Shown piece by piece: positions 1-9,079 of a stretch of DNA of 64,000 nucleotides (its first letter is position 1; every line of letters begins with the position of its first letter). The notes under the pieces are model-generated. The model worked only from the letters and a program-made list of their open reading frames with translations, was not told the origin of the DNA and did no database searches. The translations under genes were made by a program, and so were the position numbers. The stretch lies in contig NZ_QTJY01000010.1 in assembly GCF_003703975.1 (NCBI RefSeq), positions 204,503 to 268,502 of the forward strand, given 5' to 3'. This DNA comes from Larkinella soli (GTDB lineage Bacteria; Bacteroidota; Bacteroidia; Cytophagales; Spirosomataceae).

Positions 1-203
1 ATTTTGACGTCCTGCCCGAAATCGGCCGGTACGACGCCAGCTATGGTCTGGTGCTGCTGAACAAGGGCAAAAACGTCTGGCAACCGCTTCCTCCTACGGC
101 CTCCGGGTTTTTCGCGCGCGGGCAGGTGCGGCATCTGAAGCGGCTGAAACAGGGGCAGTTCGTACTGGCCAAAAATAACGACCGGGCGCAGGTATTTAAG
201 TAA
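1..203 (+). CDS. C-terminal end of a VCBS/FG-GAP, ASPIC-type exported protein (partial)
   Basis: Only the last 66 codons are in the window; the reading frame is open from base 3 and stops with TAA at 201-203. The tail (RYDASYGLVLLNKG, then ASGFFARGQVRHLKRL) closely resembles the end of the next gene (RYDANYGLVLKNRG, then ASGFLLEGEVRDIKPV). It is therefore almost certainly a tandem paralogue of the CRTAC1-like repeat protein at 238-3657. That gene starts only 34 bases downstream, so the two are probably cotranscribed. The N-terminus and lipid anchor cannot be seen. Function is unknown; the family folds as an extracellular beta-propeller. Confidence 0.85.
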   Translation, partial: FDVLPEIGRYDASYGLVLLNKGKNVWQPLPPTASGFFARGQVRHLKRLKQGQFVLAKNNDRAQVFK

Positions 204-237
204 TTTTGGACGCCGACCCGCGTTCGGAACATAACCT

Positions 238-3200
238 ATGATGAAGAAGATTATCACGCTTTTCGCAGCCGGAACCCTGCTGTTCGGAGGCTGTAAACAA
301 TGGAAGTTTACTTCCGAAAAACCGCTGTTTCAGGGGCTGGACTCGGCCCAAACCAACATCGGTTTCACCAATACCGTCCGGAGTACGGCCAACCTCAACA
401 TCATCGATTACCTGTATTTCTACAACGGAGCGGGCGTAGCCGCGGGCGACATCAATAACGACGGCCTGACCGACCTCTATTTCGTTTCCAACCAGGGCAA
501 AAACCGGCTTTATCTCAACAAGGGCGGCTTCCGGTTCGAAGACATCACCGAAAAATCCGGTGTCGAAGGCTTCTCCGACTGGCAGACCGGAACCACGATG
601 GCCGACATCAACGGCGACGGCTGGCTGGACATCTACGTCTGCGCCGTCGGGAATTTCAAAGGACTGGAAGGCGCCAACGAGCTGTATATCAACAACCAGG
701 ACGGTACCTTCACCGAAAAAGCCGCCGACTACGGGCTGGATTTCACCGGCTTTTCGACCCAGGCCGCCTTCTTCGACTACGACCACGACGGCGATCTGGA
801 CATGTACCTGCTCAACCATGCGGTACACACCTCCCGGAGCTACGACCGGGTATCGGCCCGCTACCTGCGTCAGAACGAGTCGGGCGATTATCTGTTCCGG
901 AATGAACTGGTCGCCCAGGACGGAGCTTCGCGGAAACGCTTCACCAACGTCAGCGAGCAGGCCGGCATTTACGGGGCCGCCATGGGCTACGGGCTGGGCA
1001 TCTCCGTGGCCGACCTCAACAACGACGGCTGGGAAGACATCTACGTCTCGAACGACTTCCACGAAGATGATTATTACTACGTCAACAACGGCAAAGGCGG
1101 CTTTAAGGAAAGCGTCCGGCAGTCGTTCGCCCACGTCAGCCGGTTCTCGATGGGCAACGACGTCGCCGACGTCAACAACGACGGTTTTGCGGACGTCATG
1201 ACCCTGGATATGTACCCCGAAGACGAAACCGTCGAGAAGTCGTCGCTGGGAGAAGACCCGCTGGATATTTACCTTTACAAGCTGGCGTACGGTTACATGA
1301 ACCAGTACAGCCGGAACTGTTTGCAGCTCAATCTGTCGGGCCGCCGGTTCATCGACGTGGGCATGATGGCCGGGGTAGCCGCCACCGACTGGAGCTGGTC
1401 GCCCCTGCTGGCCGATTTCGACAACGACGGCATCAAGGACCTGTTCATATCCAACGGAATCGTCCGGCGTCCGAACGACCTCGACTACGTCAAATTTGCC
1501 TCCGACGACTCGTTGCGGTACGCGATGGAAACCTCGAAGACGCTCGACCAGAAAGCGATTTCCACCATGCCGGAAGGAAAGGTGCATAACTATCTCTATC
1601 AGGGTTCGGATTCCCTGCGGTTTGCCGATAAGTCGCTGGCCTGGGGCTTCGAAACGCCCACCTTTTCCAGCGGGGCCGTCTACGCCGACCTCGACAATGA
1701 CGGCGACCTCGACCTGGTCACCAACAACATCAACGACCCGGCCGGGATTTACCAAAATCGGACCCGGGAGCTGTTCCCGGAGCGTCAGTTCCTGAAAATC
1801 AAATTCCAGGGCGAGGGCGGAAACAGCTTCGGGCTGGGCACCAAAGTGATTTTGAAGACGAAAAACGGCCTGCAATACCAGCAGCTGATGACCACCCGGG
1901 GCTTCCAGTCGTCCGTGGAGCCGGTGCTGACCTTCGGGCTGGGCGAGACGCCGGCGGTGGATTCGCTGATCGTGATCTGGCCGAATCAGCGGATGGAAGT
2001 CCGCGCCGGAGTAAAACCCGGCCAGACCCTGAGCCTGAAACAGACCGACGCCCGACAGGATGCCTCCGGGTACCGGTTTACGGCCCCGCAGCCGCAGCCG
2101 CTTTTCGAGGAAGTGACGCAGCCAGGCCCGCTGGTCTGGCAGCACCGGGAAAATACCGAGTATTATGACTTTGTCCGCGAGTCGCTGATGCCGTTCAAGG
2201 TGTCGGCGGAAGGCCCGAAACTGGCGGTGGGCGACGTCAACGGCGACGGCCTCGACGACCTGTACGCCGGGGGAGCCAAATGGCAGTCGGGCAGCGTGCT
2301 GGTGCAGCAGCCGGACGGCCGCTTCGTGCCGACGGCCCAGCCGTCCATCCGCAACGACTCGACCTGTGAAGATGTCGATGCGGCTTTCTTCGATGCCGAC
2401 GGCGACAAAGACCTTGACCTGTATGTGGTATCGGGCGGGAACGAGTTTTACGACAAAATGCCTGAGCAGTTCGACCGGCTGTATCTGAACGACGGCAAGG
2501 GCACCTTTACCCGTAAAGCCGACGCCCTGCCGGCCATGTACGACAACAAAAGCTGCGTACGGCCCTTCGACATCGACCGCGACGGCGATCTGGACCTGTT
2601 CGTGGGCGGCCGGGTCGTCGGGTTCGGCTACGGCAAAACGCCCAACTCCTACCTGCTGATCAACGATGGGAAAGGGCGGTTTACCGACCGCACCGACCAG
2701 CTTGCGCCCACGCTCCGCAAAGCCGGTATGGTGACGGATGCGGTCTGGGTTGACTTCGACGGCGACAGGGACCAGGATCTGGTGGTGGCCGGCGACTGGA
2801 TGCCCATCCGGGTATATGCCAACCGGAACGGAAAGCTGGAGGCCGTGGATGAAATAACGGTTGGAAACGCTCCGGTAAGCGGCTTCTGGCAATGCCTCAC
2901 GGCCGCCGATTTCGACCGCGACGGCGATCTGGACCTGGTGGCCGGCAACCTCGGCCTCAATACCAAATTCATTAAACAGGCCGACCCGAAACTGAAAATG
3001 TGGGTGAAGGACGTCGACAAAAACGGCAGCGTCGACCAGATTCTGGCCTATCAGCGCGGGAAAGACTGGTATCCGGTCAACTTCAAGGACGAACTGGGCA
3101 AACAGATGCCGGGCGTCATCAACAAGCGATTTACCGACTATAAATCCTTCGCCGGAAAACCGATCGACGAACTGTTTAAAGGCGACGAACTGGAGGGAGC

Positions 3201-3657
3201 GGAGGAACATGAAGTGGATCAGTTTGCCTCCGTGTATCTCGAAAACCGGAACGGGCGGTTCGCGGTTCATCGGCTGCCGATGCCGGCGCAGGTGTCGAAG
3301 CTGTTCGCCCTGCGCACCGACGACATCGACGGGGACGGCTTCCCCGAGGTACTGGCTGGCGGTAACTTCTACGGGGTCAGCACTTTCCAGGGCCGTTACG
3401 ATGCCAACTACGGCCTGGTTCTGAAAAACCGGGGCCGGTCGGCCGGGGGCCGGGAGCAGTTTACCGCCCTGTCGCCGTATGCAAGCGGTTTCCTGCTCGA
3501 AGGCGAAGTGCGCGACATCAAACCGGTCCGGACGCCCGGTGGTCCGCTCTGGCTGGCGGCCCGCAACGACACCACGGTGCAGACGTTCCGAAAAGCCCGC
3601 CCGGCTGCGGTCATGATTGCCGGCAGGCCCGGAACGGCAGGTCATTTGCTGAAATGA
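238..3657 (+). CDS. FG-GAP/VCBS repeat lipoprotein with ASPIC/UnbV domain (CRTAC1-like)
   Basis: 1139 residues. The N-terminus has a lipoprotein signal (lipobox LFGGC, Cys at about 19), so the protein is exported and anchored. It carries many calcium-binding propeller motifs of the FG-GAP/VCBS type (DINNDGLTDLYF near 72, DINGDGWLDIYV, DHDGDLDMYL, DRDGDLDLFV, DFDRDGDLDLV). An ASPIC/UnbV domain lies at about 517-590 (FGLGTKVILKTKNG to VIWPNQRMEVRAGV). The propeller then continues to the C-terminus, so the architecture is propeller, ASPIC, propeller. ATG at 238 and 241 are both possible starts. In Bacteroidota such proteins often sit beside vanadium-haloperoxidase-like genes, as here (3744). The molecular role is not established; surface binding of sugars or calcium-dependent adhesion are guesses. 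Confidence 0.93.
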   Translation: MMKKIITLFAAGTLLFGGCKQWKFTSEKPLFQGLDSAQTNIGFTNTVRSTANLNIIDYLYFYNGAGVAAGDINNDGLTDLYFVSNQGKNRLYLNKGGFRFEDITEKSGVEGFSDWQTGTTMADINGDGWLDIYVCAVGNFKGLEGANELYINNQDGTFTEKAADYGLDFTGFSTQAAFFDYDHDGDLDMYLLNHAVHTSRSYDRVSARYLRQNESGDYLFRNELVAQDGASRKRFTNVSEQAGIYGAAMGYGLGISVADLNNDGWEDIYVSNDFHEDDYYYVNNGKGGFKESVRQSFAHVSRFSMGNDVADVNNDGFADVMTLDMYPEDETVEKSSLGEDPLDIYLYKLAYGYMNQYSRNCLQLNLSGRRFIDVGMMAGVAATDWSWSPLLADFDNDGIKDLFISNGIVRRPNDLDYVKFASDDSLRYAMETSKTLDQKAISTMPEGKVHNYLYQGSDSLRFADKSLAWGFETPTFSSGAVYADLDNDGDLDLVTNNINDPAGIYQNRTRELFPERQFLKIKFQGEGGNSFGLGTKVILKTKNGLQYQQLMTTRGFQSSVEPVLTFGLGETPAVDSLIVIWPNQRMEVRAGVKPGQTLSLKQTDARQDASGYRFTAPQPQPLFEEVTQPGPLVWQHRENTEYYDFVRESLMPFKVSAEGPKLAVGDVNGDGLDDLYAGGAKWQSGSVLVQQPDGRFVPTAQPSIRNDSTCEDVDAAFFDADGDKDLDLYVVSGGNEFYDKMPEQFDRLYLNDGKGTFTRKADALPAMYDNKSCVRPFDIDRDGDLDLFVGGRVVGFGYGKTPNSYLLINDGKGRFTDRTDQLAPTLRKAGMVTDAVWVDFDGDRDQDLVVAGDWMPIRVYANRNGKLEAVDEITVGNAPVSGFWQCLTAADFDRDGDLDLVAGNLGLNTKFIKQADPKLKMWVKDVDKNGSVDQILAYQRGKDWYPVNFKDELGKQMPGVINKRFTDYKSFAGKPIDELFKGDELEGAEEHEVDQFASVYLENRNGRFAVHRLPMPAQVSKLFALRTDDIDGDGFPEVLAGGNFYGVSTFQGRYDANYGLVLKNRGRSAGGREQFTALSPYASGFLLEGEVRDIKPVRTPGGPLWLAARNDTTVQTFRKARPAAVMIAGRPGTAGHLLK

Positions 3658-3743
3658 CATTAATCACTGTAACTGTGCGGCTATATGTTTTTTTTAAGGT
3701 ATTTTTATAGTCCTCTTGTACCACTACTAATTCAGAGTCGTTC

Positions 3744-5093
3744 ATGAAGAAGCGATTGTTATGGGTGTCGGTGATCGGTCTGTTCTGGAGCCTGGTCGGG
3801 TGCCAGCCCAAAGCCACTCCTGAGGAGTATAACGCGAAAGCCGCCGAGCCGGAGCGTTACCACCGTTGTGTGAAGCAACTGACCGACGTAATTATCCACG
3901 ATATCTTCTCACCGCCGGTCGCCAGCCGGATCTACAGCTATGCCAACCTCGCGGGCTACGAAGCCATGCTGCCCGGCCAGCCGGGCTACGGGTCGCTGGC
4001 CGGAAAAGTAAAGCGGTTCAAGGCGTCCCCGAAACCGGAGCCGGGTCAGGAATACTGTTATTCCCTTGCCAGCACGAAAGCCTTTCTGACGGTGGGGCGG
4101 GCGCTGACATTCTCCGGCGATCTTTTCGACGAATTCGAGAAAAAGTTTTACGAAGAATATCACGAGATGGGCATTCCCGACGAGGTATATGAACGGTCGG
4201 TCGCCTACGGCGAAGCGGTCGCCAAACACGTGCTGGAGTTTGCCCAGAAAGATTCCTACAAACAGACGCGCGGTTTCAAGCATACCGTCACCAATGCCGA
4301 AGGCACCTGGGTGCCGACGCCCCCGGCCTATATGGAAGCCGCCGAACCGCAGTGGATGAAGATCCGCTGCTGGGTGATGGACACCTGCCTGCAGTTCATG
4401 CCGCCCCGCCCGGCCGCCTACAGCATGACCAAAGGAAGCCACTTCTTCAAACTGGCCGATGAAGTTTATCAGATCGGCAATAACCTGACCGACGAACAGA
4501 AGAAGATCGCCTTTTTCTGGGACGACAACGCCTTCGTCATGAACGTGGCCGGGCACGTGTCCTACGCGTCCAAAAAAATGACCCCGGGCGGCCACTGGCT
4601 CGCTATTACCGCCACGATAGCCCGGCAGCAGAAAGCCGACTTCGCCAAAAGCGTGGAAGCCTATACGCTGACCTCCTTCGCCCTCGCCGACGGTTTTATC
4701 AGCTGCTGGGACGAGAAATACCGCAGCAACCGCATCCGGCCCGAGACGGTCATCAATAAATACATCGACCCGAAGTGGACGCCCTATCTGCAAACCCCGG
4801 CCTTCCCGGAGTATACCAGCGGCCACAGCGTCATCTCCGCGGCAGCCGCCGAGGTGCTGACGATCCTGTTCGGCGACAACATCGCCTTCACTGACTCGAC
4901 CGAAAATCCTTACGGCCACGGCGTCCGCAACTTCAAGTCGTTCCGGCAGGCCGCCGTCGAGGCTTCCAATAGCCGTCTCTATGGTGGGATTCATTACCGC
5001 GATGCCCTTGAAAACGGGAACATCCAGGGCCGCCGGCTGGGTGAATACGTCGTACAGAGGCTGAAAGGACGAACCGAAATTGCGGCTAAATAA
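3744..5093 (+). CDS. Vanadium-dependent haloperoxidase-like / PAP2-superfamily lipoprotein
   Basis: 449 residues with lipobox LVGC (Cys 20). The C-terminal half holds the three vanadate/phosphate-binding motifs of the PAP2-haloperoxidase fold in order: KYRSNRIRP (about 324-332), PEYTSGHS (about 355-362) and SNSRLYGGIHYRD (about 409-421). These supply the Lys/Arg, Ser-Gly-His and Arg/His ligands. The enzyme could be a true vanadium haloperoxidase or an acid phosphatase; sequence alone does not separate them, though the spacing favours the haloperoxidase-like branch. It follows the CRTAC1-like gene by 86 bases on the same strand, a pairing common in Cytophagales. It would act outside the inner membrane. 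Confidence 0.88.
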   Translation: MKKRLLWVSVIGLFWSLVGCQPKATPEEYNAKAAEPERYHRCVKQLTDVIIHDIFSPPVASRIYSYANLAGYEAMLPGQPGYGSLAGKVKRFKASPKPEPGQEYCYSLASTKAFLTVGRALTFSGDLFDEFEKKFYEEYHEMGIPDEVYERSVAYGEAVAKHVLEFAQKDSYKQTRGFKHTVTNAEGTWVPTPPAYMEAAEPQWMKIRCWVMDTCLQFMPPRPAAYSMTKGSHFFKLADEVYQIGNNLTDEQKKIAFFWDDNAFVMNVAGHVSYASKKMTPGGHWLAITATIARQQKADFAKSVEAYTLTSFALADGFISCWDEKYRSNRIRPETVINKYIDPKWTPYLQTPAFPEYTSGHSVISAAAAEVLTILFGDNIAFTDSTENPYGHGVRNFKSFRQAAVEASNSRLYGGIHYRDALENGNIQGRRLGEYVVQRLKGRTEIAAK

Positions 5094-5102
5094 TGAAGGT
5101 GA

Positions 5103-5138
5103 AGGCGGTATCCAGGCAGTAAAAGCCTGATACCGCCT
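5103..5138 (+). terminator. Long stem-loop after the haloperoxidase gene
   Basis: Arm AGGCGGTATCCAGGC (5103-5117) pairs with GCCTGATACCGCCT (5125-5138) with one bulged C and a 7-base loop AGTAAAA. It lies 10 bases after the stop of the haloperoxidase gene and before the ABC gene. There is no T-run downstream, so it may be an intrinsic terminator without a U-tract, an RNA-stabilising hairpin or an attenuator. Confidence 0.5.
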
Positions 5139-5156
5139 GAATCGCCCCCACTTACC

Positions 5157-5804
5157 ATGCTCGCGGTTCGAAACTTTCAAAAAGCCTATCATCATCGCCT
5201 GATTCTGGACATACCAAAGGCCGATTTTCCGGAGGGTATTCACTGGCTGAAAGGGCGCAACGGCTCCGGCAAAACTACCTTTTTCCGGGCCGTGGCGGGG
5301 TTGCTGCCGTTCGAGGGAGAGCTGGTCCTGAACGGTCAATACGATATTCGGCGGCATCCGGTCGACTACCGTCTGCGGGTCAACTACAGCGAAGCGGAAC
5401 CAGTTTATCCCGATTTTCTGACCGCCTGGGAGCTGATCCGCTGGGTCGCTTCGACCAAACGCGCCCCGGCCGGCCAGGCCGACGAACTGATCGACCGCTT
5501 TGCCGTCCGCGACTTCCTGAAGACGCCCGTAGGAACCTATTCGAGCGGAATGCTCAAGAAAACGGCGCTGATCCTGGCTTTTCTGGGTCGTCCCGAGCTG
5601 ATCATGCTCGACGAGCCGCTGATCACCCTCGACCAGACCGCCACCCGAACCGTTATCGAAGCCATCCGGGCAGGCCGCGAACAGGGCGTAAATTTTCTGC
5701 TGTCGTCCCACCAGGATGTCGATTCGTCGGAATTACCCATCGATTCGTTCTGGGCCATCCGGGAGCGCACGCTGGAACCGGCCATTCAGACCAGCCGCCC
5801 ATGA
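5157..5804 (+). CDS. ABC transporter ATP-binding protein
   Basis: 215 residues. Walker A is GRNGSGKTT (33-41). The ABC signature is degenerate (SSGML near 127 instead of LSGGQ). Walker B is LIMLDEP (near 146), followed by a D-loop and switch histidine (LLSSHQD). The length is that of a single nucleotide-binding domain of an ABC-2 or CcmA-type exporter. The position normally holding the Q-loop glutamine reads YSEAEP. The stop overlaps the start of the following membrane-protein gene (ATGA), so the two are translationally coupled and form one transporter. Substrate unknown. Confidence 0.9.
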   Translation: MLAVRNFQKAYHHRLILDIPKADFPEGIHWLKGRNGSGKTTFFRAVAGLLPFEGELVLNGQYDIRRHPVDYRLRVNYSEAEPVYPDFLTAWELIRWVASTKRAPAGQADELIDRFAVRDFLKTPVGTYSSGMLKKTALILAFLGRPELIMLDEPLITLDQTATRTVIEAIRAGREQGVNFLLSSHQDVDSSELPIDSFWAIRERTLEPAIQTSRP

Positions 5805-6904
5805 CCGCCTTCTGGACCGTCCCGGAAAAAGTGCTGGTGCGGCAGTTTTATCTGCAAAATACCGGCCTGTTCATGGTCGTTCTGCTGGTCGGCTTCGGTT
5901 TCCTGAGTTCGGTGGAGCACATCGCCCTGGCGACCTACGCCCTTCATGACCTTCCCTTTCTGGGCCTGTACGTCGGGCTCTGGGTGGTGTATACCGCCTA
6001 TGTGGTCCGGTTCAGCCTGTACCGTTTTCAGACCACCGACCTGCTGCAGCTGATGCGGCTCGTTGCGCCCGGCCGGCGGGTGCTGATTCTGTACGGTCTT
6101 CACGTCCAGCTACTGCTGCCGGTGATTGCCTATGCCGGGTTCATGGGCTGGCTGGGTGTTCAGCAGCATACCGTCAAGGCTAATAACCTGTTGATCCTCA
6201 GCGTCGCTCTTCTTTCTGCCGTTCCGGTTCCCTGTGTCGAGTGGGCGTTGCGTCACCCCAATCCCGAGCGGTTTTCCGGCCGTATCGGCAGCCGGCTCCG
6301 GCAGCGCCTGGCAACCCCTTACGTGCTGTTTTTCATCCGGTATCTGCTGCACCGGCAGCCCGTGACGCTCCTGCTGGCCAAGGGCGGGTCCGGTCTGCTG
6401 ACGCTCGGTGTCCTGGCCCTCTACCCCACCGACGATTACGACCTGCGGCTCCTGCTGCTGGGCGCTCTGCTGTCGGCGGCTTTCCATGCGTCAATCGTCT
6501 ATGAACTGTATCAGTTTGAAGCGACCCAGTTGCTGCTGGTGCGGAATCTGCCCTGGCCGACCGGACGCCGGTTTTTGTTTTATGCCCTGATCTTCACCCT
6601 CCTTCTCAGCCCTGAACTGCTTCTGATGGTGCGGAATCGTCCGGCCGGGGTTTCCCTCCCGGCACAACTGAGCGTCTGGCTGTTCGCGCTGGGTTCCCTT
6701 CTCCTGCCCTTTGCCGGCTTACAGGTTCGGCACCGCCCCCGCGACCGGTTTACGGCGGTCATCTTCTGGCAGGTCATCCTGTCCTTCTTTCTCATTATGT
6801 ACCGGCTGCCGGCCTGGCTGCTGGGCGTATCGGCCCTGGCTGCTGCGGCTGCATTATTCGTTTACGGCTATTACCGGTCCTCCTGGGAAGCCGACGAGGG
6901 ATAA
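5801..6904 (+). CDS. Polytopic membrane protein, probable permease partner of the ABC ATPase
   Basis: 367 residues and very hydrophobic, with about eight to ten predicted membrane segments (for example TGLFMVVLLVGFGFLSS and LLLLGALLSAAFHASIVYEL). No family motif is recognised. It overlaps the upstream ATPase gene by 4 bases, the standard sign of a coupled NBD/permease pair, so the permease role is inferred from context. Bacteroidota contain many such lineage-specific two-gene exporters. It ends 71 bases before the GH65 gene, which has its own leader region. Confidence 0.75.
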   Translation: MTAFWTVPEKVLVRQFYLQNTGLFMVVLLVGFGFLSSVEHIALATYALHDLPFLGLYVGLWVVYTAYVVRFSLYRFQTTDLLQLMRLVAPGRRVLILYGLHVQLLLPVIAYAGFMGWLGVQQHTVKANNLLILSVALLSAVPVPCVEWALRHPNPERFSGRIGSRLRQRLATPYVLFFIRYLLHRQPVTLLLAKGGSGLLTLGVLALYPTDDYDLRLLLLGALLSAAFHASIVYELYQFEATQLLLVRNLPWPTGRRFLFYALIFTLLLSPELLLMVRNRPAGVSLPAQLSVWLFALGSLLLPFAGLQVRHRPRDRFTAVIFWQVILSFFLIMYRLPAWLLGVSALAAAAALFVYGYYRSSWEADEG

Positions 6905-6975
6905 CCGGAACGCTTCCGTATAGCCTTTGTACGTTACTATTTTATCCCGTTATTGGTCAATAAAATCGTTAACCT

Positions 6976-9012
6976 ATGCAAAAGAGCGTTCTGTTTTACC
7001 GGCTATTTCTCTTCTCTTTTTTCCTTCTTCCGAAATCATACGGGCAATCCGACTCCTGGAAGATTGAAGCCACGGCCATCGACCCGGCCAGGTACTACGG
7101 CATCACCGTCGCCAACGGAATGATTGGGCTGGTGTCGTCGCCGGAGCCTATGAAAGTGAAAGACGTGGTTCTGAACGGGGCCTTCGATACCTACGGCCGG
7201 GGACGGGTTTCCAACATCCTGAAGGTCTTCAACTTCGCCAACCTTTATCTCGACGTCGACGGCCGGCGGGTCGGTCCGCGGGAGACGGCTCATTACCGTC
7301 AGACCCTCGACATGCAGAAAGCCGCCCTGACCACCACCTTCGACGTACAGGACAAGGTCAGCGTGCGGCAAACGGTCATGGCGCTGCGCCAGCTGCCGTT
7401 TTCGACGCTTTCGATGGTCGAGATTACGGCCCGGAAAGACTGCGACATCACCCCCGCCAGCGTCATCGAGTCGCCGGAAAACCTGAAAGAGGTCAGGAAC
7501 TTCTACTCCGAAATCGACCGGCCCCACGCTACGGTCCGGCTGCTTACTTCGGTAGCTAAAAGCCCGACGGGGCGGCTGACGGTGGCGGCTTCGACCAGCT
7601 TTATTTTCGAGGAACCGCACGGGCAGGAGCCGGACGTGATTCACGAAGACTGGGACTATAACATGCACCTGGCAAAGTTTACGCGTCGCCTGAAAGCCGG
7701 CCAGACCTATCGATTCAGCGTCGTGGGTTCGGTGACCTCCACGGCGCACACCGCCGACGCCCACAATGAAGCCGAGCGCCTGACCATCTTTGCCGCCCTG
7801 GAACGCACGGACCGGCTTCTGAAACGCCATCAGGCGGAATGGGACAAGCTCTGGCAGAGCGACATCGTCATCGAAGGAGATGCCGACGCCCAGCGGGCCG
7901 TCCGGTCGGCGCTGTATCACCTCTACTCCTTCGCCCGGGCAGGAACCGCCTACAGCCTGTCGCCGATGGGCCTGTCGGGGCTGGGCTACAATGGGCACGT
8001 CTTCTGGGACACGGAACTCTGGATGTACCCGGCCCTGCTGCTGATGAAGCCCGAGATGGCCAGATCGCTGCTCGAATACCGCTTCGAACGCATGCCGATG
8101 GCGCGGCAAAATGCCTTCAGCCACGGCTATGCGGGCGTGATGTTTCCCTGGGAATCCGATGCCGACGGGCAGGAAGCGACTCCCGTCTGGGCGCTGACGG
8201 GGCCGTTTCAGCATCACATCACGGGCGATATAGGCTGGGCGTTCTGGAAATACTACCAGGTGACGAAGGATAAGGACTGGCTCCGCACCCGCGGCTATCC
8301 GATGCTGAAGGAGGTGGCGGAGTTCTGGGTAAGCCGGGTCGAAAAAGACGCGAAGGGCTATCATATCAACAACGTGATCGGGGCCAACGAATGGCAGGAG
8401 AATATTAACGATAACGCCTATACGAACGGCATGGCGAAAACCTCGCTGCAATACGCCGTTCAGGCCGCTCAGGAACTTGGGCTGACGCCCAATACGGCCT
8501 GGAAGACCGTGGCCGACAACCTGCCGATTCTCCGGTTTCCGGACGGAACGACCCGGGAAAACGAAACCTACGACGGCGTGCCTATCAAGCAGGCCGACGT
8601 CAACCTGCTGGCCTATCCGATGAAAATCGTGACCGAGGAGGCTCAGATTCGGAAAGATCTGAAATACTACGAACCCCGCATGTCGCCGGAAGGGCCGGCC
8701 ATGGGCTTTTCGGTGCTGGCGACGCTCTACGCCCGGCTGGGCGAATCCGATCGGGCTTATGACCTTTTTGTCAGGAGTTACAAACCAAATGAAGTGCCGC
8801 CGTTCGGCGTGCTGGCGGAGACGGCCGGCGGAACGAACCCCTATTTCGCCACCGGTGCGGGCGGTATGCTTCAGGCGGTTCTGAACGGCTTCGGCGGCCT
8901 CGACATCACGGATAACGGCATTGTGCAGTTGAAAACCCGCTTACCGAAAACATGGAAATCCCTGACGATCAGGGGCGTGGGGACGCAGCAGAAAACCATT
9001 CGGATTCAGTGA
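6976..9012 (+). CDS. Secreted glycoside hydrolase family 65-type protein
   Basis: 678 residues with an N-terminal signal peptide (LFLFSFFLLPKSYGQ), so it works in the periplasm or outside. The (alpha/alpha)6-barrel signatures of GH65 are clear: GLGYNGHVFWDTELWMYP, FPWESDADGQE, and the general-acid loop NVIGANEWQENINDNAYTN with Glu 472 as the likely catalytic acid. GH65 members act on alpha-glucosides such as trehalose, kojibiose, nigerose or maltose, by phosphorolysis or hydrolysis. Export argues for hydrolysis, because phosphorylases are usually cytosolic (inference). The convergent TetR gene follows; no sugar transporter or SusCD pair is adjacent. Confidence 0.88.
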   Translation: MQKSVLFYRLFLFSFFLLPKSYGQSDSWKIEATAIDPARYYGITVANGMIGLVSSPEPMKVKDVVLNGAFDTYGRGRVSNILKVFNFANLYLDVDGRRVGPRETAHYRQTLDMQKAALTTTFDVQDKVSVRQTVMALRQLPFSTLSMVEITARKDCDITPASVIESPENLKEVRNFYSEIDRPHATVRLLTSVAKSPTGRLTVAASTSFIFEEPHGQEPDVIHEDWDYNMHLAKFTRRLKAGQTYRFSVVGSVTSTAHTADAHNEAERLTIFAALERTDRLLKRHQAEWDKLWQSDIVIEGDADAQRAVRSALYHLYSFARAGTAYSLSPMGLSGLGYNGHVFWDTELWMYPALLLMKPEMARSLLEYRFERMPMARQNAFSHGYAGVMFPWESDADGQEATPVWALTGPFQHHITGDIGWAFWKYYQVTKDKDWLRTRGYPMLKEVAEFWVSRVEKDAKGYHINNVIGANEWQENINDNAYTNGMAKTSLQYAVQAAQELGLTPNTAWKTVADNLPILRFPDGTTRENETYDGVPIKQADVNLLAYPMKIVTEEAQIRKDLKYYEPRMSPEGPAMGFSVLATLYARLGESDRAYDLFVRSYKPNEVPPFGVLAETAGGTNPYFATGAGGMLQAVLNGFGGLDITDNGIVQLKTRLPKTWKSLTIRGVGTQQKTIRIQ

Positions 9013-9019
9013 CAAGCAA

Positions 9020-9049
9020 CGGGCCGGTTCCTGCGCAGGAACCGGCCCG
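9020..9049. terminator. Perfect 30-base palindrome between convergent genes
   Basis: CGGGCCGGTTCCTGC is followed directly by its exact reverse complement. It sits 8 bases after the GH65 stop and about 30 bases from the TetR stop on the other strand. Such a hairpin can act on both transcripts. There is no T-run on either side, so intrinsic termination is likely but not certain. Confidence 0.55.
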
Positions 9050-9079
9050 GCTCCAGGCAGGACAGATATTGGTCGGGCT

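Noticed and set aside
196..3660. A 1154-codon open frame on the minus strand opposite the CRTAC1-like gene
   Set aside because: It mirrors a clear family member in the GC-rich opposite frame, has no recognisable motif and a repetitive Val/Gly/Asp pattern. It is an antisense shadow, as are the long minus-strand frames opposite the TonB receptors, haloperoxidase and sdhA, and the plus-strand frame opposite the phospholipase.
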